Below, in pieces: positions 24,201 through 36,200 of a stretch of 64,000 nucleotides of DNA. The translations under genes and the position numbers were made by a program. The notes beneath the pieces were generated by a model, which was not told the origin of the DNA, ran no database searches, and saw only the letters and a program-made list of their open reading frames with translations. This DNA comes from Mesocentrotus franciscanus (lineage: Eukaryota > Echinodermata > Echinoidea > Camarodonta > Strongylocentrotidae). How positions within the stretch are numbered: position 1 is the stretch's first letter; each line of letters begins with the position of its first letter. The stretch spans positions 26,018,886 through 26,082,885 of the forward strand of contig CP137685.1 in NCBI GenBank assembly GCA_037976565.1. Direction: 5' to 3'.

Positions 24201-27200
24201 ATTAAATTAAATAAAGTTCTTGAATTCCATCGCCCGATGGCTGCGATGACCGTCTCATTTACAAGGGCCAGCTATATAGGTCTTCATCTGATGATTGCCA
24301 TGCATGATGTACATGTGTATAATGCACCTCGCATGTAGGCTAATATCAGTCGCTTCCATGGTATTTATCACAGAAATGGCCAGGCTAGCGTGTAAAAAAA
24401 AATTACGCCGCCGGGTCGGCCTTATCGTCGCACTTAGGATGGCAAGTTCGAAAGAGGGCGCGCGAATTTTTATGTTGGCCGATCTTGTCCATGGCGGGCG
24501 ACGATGGGCCGTCCCGGGCGCGTAATGTTTTTTTCCCACCCGAGTTACGGACCCCAGTATGAACTCATTTGCATACAGCCAATCAGAGCTCATCTTGTCA
24601 ATAACAAGCTTTACACGTGCTAAAGATTTTACGGATGCGGATACGGTGCGAAGCTCTTTCATTACACACACATACACCGACAGCGCCTTTATATGTCAGT
24701 CAGCATGGCCCAGGTCGAAATTCCAGTTGATACCAGGTGAAACCAGTAAGGATTTCCAACTGGTATCTACTGGTTTGAACTGGTCTCAACTGGTACCAGT
24801 TAATACCAGTTGATACAATTTGGAAACCAGTAGAAATACCAGTTGACATCTGAGACCAGTTGATATTACCAGTTGATTTACCAGTTGATTTACCAGTTGA
24901 AAACCAGTAGATGATTACCAGTTGATTTACCAGTTGAAAACCAGTAGAAATACCAGTTGACATCTGAGACCAGTTGATATTACCAGTTGATTTACCAGTT
25001 GATTTACCGGTTGATTTACCAGTTGATGATTACCAGTTGATTTACCAGTTGATTTACCAGTTGAAAACCAGTAGAAATACCAGTTGACATCTGACAACAG
25101 TTGATATTACCAGTTGATTTACCAGTAGATGATTACCAGTTGATTTACCAGTTGAAAACCAGTAGAAATACCAGTTGACATCTGAGACCAGTTGATATTA
25201 CCAGTTGATTTACCAGTTGATTTACCAGCTGAAAACCAGTAGATGATTACCAGTTGATTTACCAGTTGAAAACCAGTAGAAATACAAGTTGACATCTGAG
25301 ACCAGTTGATATTACCAGTTGATTTACCAGTTGTTTTACCAATTGAAAACCAGTAGATGATTACCAGTTGAAAACCATTAGATGATTACCAGTTGATTTA
25401 CCAGTTGAAACTGTAAGATGATATACCAGTTGATTTACCAGTTGAAAACCAGTAGATGATTACCAGTTGATTTACCAGTTGACCAGTAGAATACCAGTTG
25501 CTTTACCAGTTCAAAAACCAGTTCATTATATCTTGTGCATATTCATGATTAATTTGCATATTTTCACAGAAAATATAATTATCATGATCTATCAAGCAAA
25601 TGTGACAATGCACATCAATTTTGTGATTGTTATTTTCTTAGTCAATCATTGACAAATATATTATATATGTTTGATCATGTTTTTCATCTAATTTAAGACG
25701 TAAAAATAGATATATTGATACATGTAATTACTAACCAGGAAACAAAATGTATAATTTTGTATATATGTATGTACGAGCTCCAAATTTCTAAAAAGGAAGG
25801 AGACTTATCTGTAATCGACCTCAAATGATCTCTGTGATGGGGTAATTGCAAGAGTTTATATATTATGATCCTGTTGGTGGCCAGATGCCAATATTGATTA
25901 TTGATTATCACAATATCTGTTGATTACTGGTCTCAACTGGAAATATCAACTGGTATATCAACTGGTAAATCTACTGGTTTTCAACTGGTAAATCAACTGG
26001 AAATATCAACTGGTACATCAACTGGTAAATCTACTGGTTTCAACTGGTTTTTCGACCTGGGGTGTACGCATAGCCATGGCATAGGCTTGCAAATGTTTCA
26101 TTTGTGCTTGTCTAGCATGTCTACCTTTAGCAAATTTATTATAGATCTACACCTCTAATAATATCAGCTTATGAAATTGCTGTGAAAAATTATTACTTAG
26201 CACTAAGTTAAAACGACTCTAGCAATCAAAGATAGGCCTATCGTCATCGAAGCCACTATATATCTAGGGACTCGATCATTTCTAAAGATTTTACGGTTGA
26301 GAAATTTATTATAGATCTACACCTCTAAAACTGGTAAAAGGCATAATAATATCAGCTTATGAAATTGCTGTGATGTTCATAGTTCTCAGTAAAAGAAGTA
26401 AAAAATAAAATAAAAATAAAGCATGAAAATAAGTGCTAAGTAATAATTGTTCACAGCAATTTTATTAGAGGTGTAGATCCGTAATAAATTTGCTAAAGGT
26501 AGACATGCTAGACAAGCACAAATGAAACATTTGCAAGCCTATGCCATGGCTATGCACGTACACCATGCTGACATAGACAAGGCGCTGTCGTCTGTGTGTA
26601 AAGAGCTTAGCACCGCTTCGCATCCGTAAAGTCTTTAGCATGCGTAAAGCTTGTTAGATGAGCTCTGATTGGCTGTATGCAAATGAGTTCATACTGGGGT
26701 CCGGAACTCGGGTGGGAAAAAAAATTACGCGTCCCGGGCTGGTGCGGGGTCGTTGGTGGTCCCGATCATGGGGTTGTCATAGATTAACTATGACAACTCT
26801 GTGTCCAAGTTCTTTTTTTCCCCTATTTTTGCCTCTTCGCATATATATATATATATATATGTGTATGCGTATATATGTTAATATATACATATAAAGGTTA
26901 TTATGTGTATTACACACTGCTCCAAAATACCTCATGGGAGGGTTGTGTTTTTGAGAATATGAATTGGATTATTTTAGTTGGCCATTGTATCTTGCAGAGC
27001 TCAATATTTATTGGTTTCCGGTTGGGGCCCCGATGATAACAGGCATTCCGTCCTGTCGTTTATTTATAACATGTACCCGCCTGTAAAGTAGGCATCTGTT
27101 CGCCTGTTTTATGCAGTGGAACTGTTTGCCTTCTTTGATGCAGTGGGGTGTTATACGTACATCCTGTCTCACAGTTCCAAATGAGAAGGTAAACTCTGTT

Positions 27201-30200
27201 CGCCTGTTTAATGCAGGAACATTGTCGCCTTTACGGGCTGTGGGGTGTACACAAGTTCTCGTCTGTTGGTGGCCCCTACGCAGAGAGTACTTTGGGTTGT
27301 TATTAGGTGCAGATACTTGTATAAATTGATTAAAAGATTCGAAAGTAATACCCGGGTCCTTCCCCGGGGTGGATTGGAGCAGTGTAACATTTCAAGTAAA
27401 AGTATCCTATATTCAGTTGGGAAAGTTTGTGTCGTAGTTGTTGCTATTGTCATGATGTTGATATTCAGGGTAACAAGATTCCATCCTCTATTAAATCTCA
27501 AGTACCCGCAAAAACGCATTCCGTTTAATTTTGTTGCTGTGAATGTAATACAATTTATTGAAATAACCTTCAAAATCAATGACACCTCTATAATCTAAAT
27601 TCTTCCATTAAGTCAGTATATAAATAAAATTTACCAAAGTACACACCACAAAAACTAACAAAATAACTGATTCGATCCCCTGTAACCCCGTATGAAGACA
27701 TTCTGACTGAGAATGATTCTACATCTAAAGATAGTGAATACATGCTTTCTATTACACATGTATTTCACAGAAGTACAGTATATAGAGTAAAGCAATGTCA
27801 CGCAGTTTGCTCACCATAGGTCGCGTTAGTAACGGGCGCACTGGGATAGTCGGTGTTTCCAACAGATAGAATGCAAACATATCCCCCATATTCCTGTGGA
27901 TACACACTATCAACATCGAAGACAATAGCCCGTTCTGACCATGAGACAGTCCTTGATCTCCTGGTGATTCCTGTCTTGTTGTAGCTAGTGCTTCCAGTCT
28001 GTCTGTAAAGATCAACTGAGGGTGCATCCGGAAGTGGGATGCCCTCAACATAACATGTGAAGCTAGATGGTTGGTATGGGTTCACTCTCACTGGAACCAA
28101 TCTTGATATTCCTGTCAAGAATTAAACCAGATATTAAACACTAAAATACGCACATTAACACAACAACACGCATATCAACACAACAACACAGAGAAAACTC
28201 TAACCCAATTATTTTATTCAAAATCTGCTCGCTTTTTGTATTTCATCCACAATACATATGGCAAACAAATCGGTCATGCACTTTGTAAAATATTGACCAA
28301 TCATGATATTTATTAATAAAAGAATGAATTCGATTATTCGAAAGAATATCCAATTACTGATAATCTTGATATTCCAGTGTCAAAAACCAAGCAAATTGTT
28401 ATATACAACTATACGTCATGTCAATGAGAACATTAGATTGCAACCCAGTCATTTCATAATATTAGTATTACTATCGATCAAGAACTAAGCAAGACCATAA
28501 ACACTATGCATATAACACACGTGTACATGTACATGCAGGTGTACCTAAACAAGGGAAATCTTAATCTGATTATTTTGTTCAAACTCTAATTGCTTAATGT
28601 ACAGGGGTGTCGATTTGTATCCGTGGTTGGGGGGGGGGGAAGATAGGTGCCAAAATATTTTCGGCAATGGATCAAAGCAACCCCCTTTAGAAGCGTGTGG
28701 CAGGTTGCACCCCAAAAAGTTAATAACTTGGAAGTTATTAACTTTTTCAAGTCACCCTCAATAAAGATAACATTTCAGAGAATATAAGAGTGGTAATAAA
28801 ATTAATAACATGCTAAATGTTAGTCCTGACTCTTGCCTGCAGTGTAGGCCTACCAGACTGATATCATCTATTTTTAAACGAAATTTAGACATTACCATAC
28901 AAAAAATCCAATGGTGAGGGATATCAACTTGTGAAAGTATTATGTTACCAGTGGGCAAATGCATTAATAAGCAACCAGGAAAGGTTCATGTAGACAGAAA
29001 ATTCTTTATTTCCTGGTGATAGAAACATACATTTTATGAATATTGATGTCTCCAAACAACATTCATCGTGAAAAACCCATTCCAATATTCTGTGTAAGGA
29101 GATCTCAAAAAACATAGTTCTCATTAGTAAATGAAAAACATATTGCTTTTGGTTCTTCATTTGACTCTCTTCCTTCTTTAATTAAACCAACTGAATCCTC
29201 TCTGCGGGAAACTCAATTCAATGAAACAGAATATCACTGATGCAAAATTTGGTTCTCAAAATGACAGAAAATTTCCACTCCTGATCTCATACAAACTGTC
29301 TGTTTCTTAATAATAATAATAATAATAATACATGAGATTTATATAGCGCCATTATCCATTTGTATTAAATGCTCAAGGCGCTTAAAAACATAAATATAAA
29401 AACATAATATAAAATTTACGTTCCAACTACCAAACAACAAACTTCCATTATCTCCTTCTTCACCCAGATATACTTATCATACCAGATACGCTCTAAAATA
29501 TAAGCATAATATTCTCCTAAAGCCCTGACCAGAGCACTATTTTTTCTCTTAAAAACTATAACCAGTCTTAGAAGGTGCATTATTATTGGAAAGGTGTTAT
29601 AAACAAAACTTCAAACTTAATAACATTCTAACCTTCAAAAACACCTTAACTATCTTATGCCTGTTACGTTTGAATACAATACATAGGCCTACATCAGCTT
29701 TTCAATAAAACAAAAATAAGTTGTGACATAATAATCTTTCTCCAAAATATCGAACTGGAGTATTCTGTTGTATTGCTTGTTTATGTACATACAAAGAGCT
29801 TATTTTCAAGAGGCACTAGATCCATGTGTGTAACTTAAGAAAGAACTCTTTGTTTACCCGATTTTGTTCAGGTGTCTATGGAAAATTGTTATTAAAAGAT
29901 GCATGTGTTCATAATTTCTCTCGTAATTTAGGTTAATAATTTTGTTCAAGGTAAATAGAGGAAAATGTATATCATTATCTCCATTTGCTATCAAAAGATT
30001 TTGCTCCTTTCGGAAAATAGCTCTTCCAATTTTTTACATGTAGAGATATAAATAAACAAAGAAATGGATGAAATCAATAAAACAAAATAGATACTGAGTA
30101 TGAATCAGGGAACAAACTGAAAGTTTCGTCTCCTACATGCTGCCATTTGGACAAAACCATCTTTCTCTTCAATGATACAATCTCTTATAACTTTACTTGC

Positions 30201-33200
30201 ATTATAAAAAAAAAACGCATCATCAACCCCACATAGTCATAGCTTTAAAAATCACTTCAGATTGAACTGGCCAAAAGTCATGTGATATTAAAAGAGTTAA
30301 ATAAATACACGACTGTAACTCCTAGCGCGTTTTGAAAAATGTTTTAGGAAATATGAGGAAATAAAATGAGTGAAAAAAAAAAACAAATAAAGATACAATG
30401 ACGTGAATTTTAAAAAGGGTGAACGGAAACAACATAACAACTAGTGACTATTTATAACTCTCCCACTCTCTACTTCTTTTTTGCGCTTTTGCGCTTCGCG
30501 CTTAACATTTAGCTCGTTGCTTTTTAACGCTGCGGCTTTGCATTTGGCGCACTGCATTTCTATGATGCTGTTGATTGAATAAATTGAATAAATTCATCAA
30601 TTCCTGATGAAGCCGTATGAGCGAGAATTCAATTTATTCTTGTCTCATAAACGGTTGTCTCATTTACTTTGTTTTCTATTTATATATGTATGTATTATGA
30701 AAATGAGATAGCAAAATGTGTATATTGATGGTCATCTTGCGAGTATTAACCATTAACTACTCTCATCTGGCTCTCATCATTAATTTTTCTCTTCATTTTT
30801 TTTTTGATGGTGGATTATTGGGGGGGATGATTGTACAGGCCACCCCCCACCTGAAATATTGGGGGGATATATCCCCCCCCCCATCCCCCCGTGATCGACA
30901 CCCCTGTTAATGTATATCAATGCAGTACTACTGGCAGGCAAATCATTAATGCACTTTTAAAACCACTCACTATTATTAATCATGATGTCTATCCACTTGA
31001 AAAAAACTCTTTTGTAAAACAAAGATTATTCAATAAAAAATAGTCTATATTTTTTTACTAGAACCCTCCTCCAGAGTATACATGTATGTAGATCTATTTA
31101 CTATCCGAGCACTATGTACATATATATATGGTTGATGTGACCAATGTACCTTCATGTATTTATGAGCGTTCATACATGTGTTCATAACAAAAATACCGTG
31201 TATGTCAAGCACACTGCACCATACATGTATGCACATGCTGTATACAGTCTGGAGATAGAATTGATGTGGAAAATTCAACACCCTTTATTGAAAAAAAGCA
31301 TTTTACCTTGACATTCGACCTGGCCACTGCGTACTTTGTATCCTAGAGCACACTTCTGCTCAGGGCACTCTCCAGTCTGTTTATCACATGATTCATCATT
31401 CAAGCAATGACATTTATCAGTGCATTGAGATCCATAGTAACCGTATTCACATTTATCTGGAACTAGGGATGATCAGAAGAATATTTTAGACAACAATTCA
31501 ACAAGCAGTTGAAAATAATACTAGATGAAGTCCACAAAATAGAGATCGTTTTCGTTATAAATACATTTTCTTTGCAACTAGTGATTACATTTTTTTTTCT
31601 CTATTGATTTCAATTATTACACATGTTCTTGTATTTAACAGTGGCTTCACTAAATACAATCGTGTATTTTTTTAGAGAAAAAAAAATGTCCTGTATTAAT
31701 AAACATAAAATGGACCTTGTGGCAGATTAGCCTGGTGCTAAACGAGTTATCCAATGAAGTCGTCCAGTCGTCTACTACTACTACTACTATTACTCCTAAT
31801 AAAAATGGAATATATGGGAGGAGTTGTCCCCAAAACACAGCTTAAGAGTGGGTTTGTCTACAAAAATAAAAGATATAATAACTTCAAGTTAATCCATTGA
31901 CTACTGAATTATGATATTCCAAAAAGGTATGATATAGGAGCCATCCGGGTCCTGTAGGCAGTGGGTTAAAAAAAATAACAAAATAACAAAATTACAAAAT
32001 TACAAAAATTGCGAAGCTGCAGTGTACATGTAACATTCAGATTTATCTTATTTGGGGAAAGCATTTATGTCATATTGTTTATTATCATTGCTGGCCGTGA
32101 CTTACTTTGACAGTTGTCCCCAGACCAGCCAGTCCGACAACCACCTGTACATATTCCACTATAAATATTACACGATGAACCACCTGCACAGTGACATGTC
32201 TGTGAACATCCTGGACCATATGTACCACTGGTACATACTGTAATAGAAGTCAAAATACAAATTCAAGATAGACAGATACAATACATTCATCAGAAAGAAA
32301 TGTTTTGCATGTTACAATAATTACTTCTTATTAATTTCTCCTCTTCTTCTCTTCTCATCCTCCTCCTCCTTCTTCTTCTTCTTCTCCTTCTCTTCTCCAC
32401 TGAGTAGCGCCTGACCTCACTCATGAATCCAGACATATCATGGTTTGTGCTTTTGATATTCCAGGAAAAAATACAATTTTCTGAGATTTATAGATGTATA
32501 TGTATATATGATGACTTTTAGGGCTTCTAGATACATGTATTTTCACTATTATAATTTGAGCACAATCAATTATCAAAAGACTTACGTGTGTTACATGAAA
32601 GACCATGGGCTCCGACGTCACATGAACATCCAAAAGGATCAGGTAGGCAAAAGAGAATCCCATGACATTTGTTGTTTCCGTCATTGCTGAATGAACATTG
32701 AAACTCGCAGTTTAATCCATATCGATTTCCACCATCAGTTCTACAAACTGAAAAAAAAGTTGCATTGTTGAATCAAAACATTAAAGACTTGCATAAGAAA
32801 TAAGATTTCATGAAAACATTTTCAAATATGGTTGCTTTCCTGTAATCTCCTTGTAAATTATTAATGTTGTCTAATGCTCTTTAAAAATAATAGTTTTTAC
32901 TACATTGAATAAAGCCCTCCCATACCATGGAAAGCAAAGTTCGTCGATCATAAAAAAATAATGTTATTGAGACATTTATTCAGACATCACATTTCATATG
33001 GTATTCAGGAATAAGAAACAAACACAAATCATTTCCCCTGCTGTATCTTTTTTTTTGTATTGATTTACTTGATGTACAGTGTATATATACATGTACATGT
33101 ATAATGTCCCGCAGCTCTGGTAGAGAGGGTCACTTTACAAAGTATTTACAACCAAAGTCATTTACGTTATATAACAGGCTGTTAATAATACGTGATAGAT

Positions 33201-36200
33201 AATACGATATAAACAGATTATAAATGATAAATCGACATTATTCTTGCAAACGATTTCCTGGTAAAATTAAGATTTACAAGACTAATTAGTACATTATACT
33301 AATACTAACATTTCAAAAACAAGATTTATAATACTATTCTTAAAGGGTTCGTTTAACAGTGTTAAATCTGAGATACACGGCCCTACATGTTATCAGTGTC
33401 TGTGATATGGTGTAATAATGAAGCCCTAAAAAAATTGCGCTTCAAAATGATCAAGAAGTGCCTCAAAAAAGTAAAAATCTTTGATTGACCGGTTTTACCA
33501 TACTCGTTTTCCCTAATAGACTATAGTGCTATGAAAACCGTCAGGCGAACGGTTTTCAAAATTTGTAATTCCAATCATAAATATCTTGATAATCAGACAG
33601 GCGATCAGCTTGTAAAAGTCATGGGGTTCCTGACTGACCTAAAGGTTTATGATTATCATTGCATCATGAGCTAAATCCAGAATTTTGTTTCAGAATCTGA
33701 GACAAAGTTACCGGATCCCTTTAATTTCTCTATCTCCTCGGCAGGTAGAAGAATATTTGAAATGAACATGTAAAATAGATGTACATTACTCTGTTCATTT
33801 TTAATGGAATAAGTCAAGAAATATTTTCCTCAATTCATCTATTAAGAAATAAAAAATAAACATCATTCCACATGAAGTTCTGCAGGCCTACTTACTTTCT
33901 AAACAATTCGATCCCTTGAAGTTGTTAGGACAGATGCATAGACCAGACTTGTCATCACAGACTCCACCATTGTAGCATTTATCACAGATACCAAAACACT
34001 CAGGGGGACCCCACTTACCAGCAGGGCATTCTAATGTGAGATAGGGAGAGTGGAAAATAATTATTTAAAATACATGTCACTAAAGATTGCATTAAAGAAA
34101 AGATGTGAATAGATAGCAGATAAGCAGGGTAAAACGAAAATAGACGTAGACAATTGAAAAGTTGGTTAAACAATAAATTTCTTGAACGTAGAACTATCGT
34201 GTATTTCATTGGCTCTGTTACATTCTGAATATATTTACAGGTAACTTTGAGCTACCCCTCTGTACAAATCACATCACAAATCATGACATGCTTACACCTG
34301 GATTTTATCATTTCAAATTTCATACTTTTGAAATAAAATTTGCAAAGGGGAACAAGCTGTCCGTCATACCGTAACGTGCCATCCCAAAAGATCAGACTTG
34401 GACATTATCTACCTGAATGCTCTAAACTAACATTTTTCAGAAATGTTCACATCCATTTATTCATTAATACAAATAAAAAACATAAATGGATATATAAATA
34501 TCATCATCATGTACCTGTCATAATCCAACCAATCTAAAATAAATATTTTGAGGCAAAATACGAAGCAAAACTTTTAACATGCATCATAACAAACAATTTT
34601 ATCTTGGAGAACATATGACCCCTCTCAAAAAGCCCAGTCTGAATTATTAGCAGGAATACACTTGTACATGCACCTCTGATGATGAGTCTGTATAATCCTC
34701 CTCTATTTTGATTCCTCTCGTTATCATAGTAGATCTCATAAATTCCTCGGTCTGATGTCTGGATCGGGTTTGGGAAGCTGATCTGAGTCTGCCCATTAAA
34801 TGATGTAAGAACCTCAATTCCATCTTTCATCCAAGTAATCACGTTGTCACTCGCATCAGGATCGTAACGCCTAGTCATGCTGATCATCACTCCGGTGTCA
34901 TTCACATTAACTGTCTTTGTAAAGAATTCATCACTTGATATGAATTTAGCTGTTAAAAGAGACAATAATAAACTAACAAAATAAAAAAATGTTTACTTTA
35001 ATGCATTACATGTAGCACCTACAGGTCACGTGCACTGTAGCCATGTACTCACCACAGGAAACCGTATGCTTTTATAAGACTTTGCATTCAATTAGTTTAC
35101 TGTTGATATTTCTCAATTACAAGTTGAGATCATTTCCAAGATCTTAACATGGGAAACAGTCTGGTGCATGTCAAAATCTGTTTGGACTTTCCTTTGACCA
35201 TTCGAATGTAAATAAACAACATCAACATAATTGGGATAATTTCAGGCTCAACTTAACGATTATCATTTTGGGTTATTTAAGTCTAAAATTTCCAAACAGA
35301 ATCCTACTCTAGAATATCCAGATTCATTCTCATTATACATGTGAAATATCAAGCCTTTGTAGTATAGCCATTCTCAATCATTCCTCTTTAACGAGTGCGA
35401 AAGCGTCATAAGCGGAGCCATTTTATTGAATCACTCTCGCTCCTGATCCTCAGTAAACCGTCATGCAGTATTAAGTCTCTGCTGTACGCAACATTTTTCC
35501 ATAATAGCGCATCGTTTTCAATGCTGATTATGAATGAACTATATCCAAAGATACCTAACATAACAGTTCATAGCTCAAGATACCCTACCTCTGCTGTTAC
35601 AGTGCATCATGTATAGTCTACATTTGAAGTAGAAATCTTTAAAAATAAGGGAATCTTATCATTAGTATAATGAATGGAATAATAATCTTACCATCAATTC
35701 GTTGGAAAAATGTAGTAACCCTTGTAACATCTCCATCAGGTTTAGAAGCTTCACAATAGAAAGGACCGAAACCATCACTATCCCATCCATCTCCTGTAGG
35801 GAATCTCACCACTCTGACTAATGGATCTCTAAATGAGTGTTGCACATCTGGTGGTGATCTGTCTGTTGTTATGGGTGCTGATCGACCGAATGATAGTGAA
35901 GCATCTCTATCTGGTACACTGGGGAAACATAGATACCGCCAAGTTCTAGATGTATCTACATTGGTGTATCCCTCGGCCACCACTGTGATATGAATAACCT
36001 CACCTGGAATACCAAGAGAGATTTATTTTATGCGGTTAATAACTATTACAATTATTCATATTCATAAGTATGTAAAATATTAATATGTCCAAACTGTGTT
36101 TCTTGATAATGTGACATATTAAAGCTTACATCAAAAATTATATAACAAAGGCCCTAATTCAACCAGTCCATCTTTCATTCTTTAGTAATGAAAACAAAAA

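Larger units (their letters stand above)
24511..26739. mobile_element. Fold-back element with minisatellite arms
   Basis: Outer arms 24511-24712 and 26563-26739 are reverse complements (for example GAGCTCTGATTGGCTGTATGCAAATGAG and its complement). Inside each arm lies an ACCAGTTGATTT-type tandem array, long on the left (24712-25520) and short and inverted on the right (25918-26053), around a ~400-bp unique core. Long inverted repeats built of tandem subrepeats are the hallmark of fold-back transposons, including TU elements of sea urchins. No transposase is seen. It lies in intron 8. Confidence 0.75.

Noticed and set aside
24700..24963. Repetitive STGKSTG-type peptide frames
   Set aside because: They are produced by the ACCAGTTGATTT minisatellite, whose unit length keeps frames open by chance.
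24712..25520. CRISPR-like regular repeats
   Set aside because: The units are contiguous 11-12 bp variants without unique spacers, in an animal genome, so this is a minisatellite.
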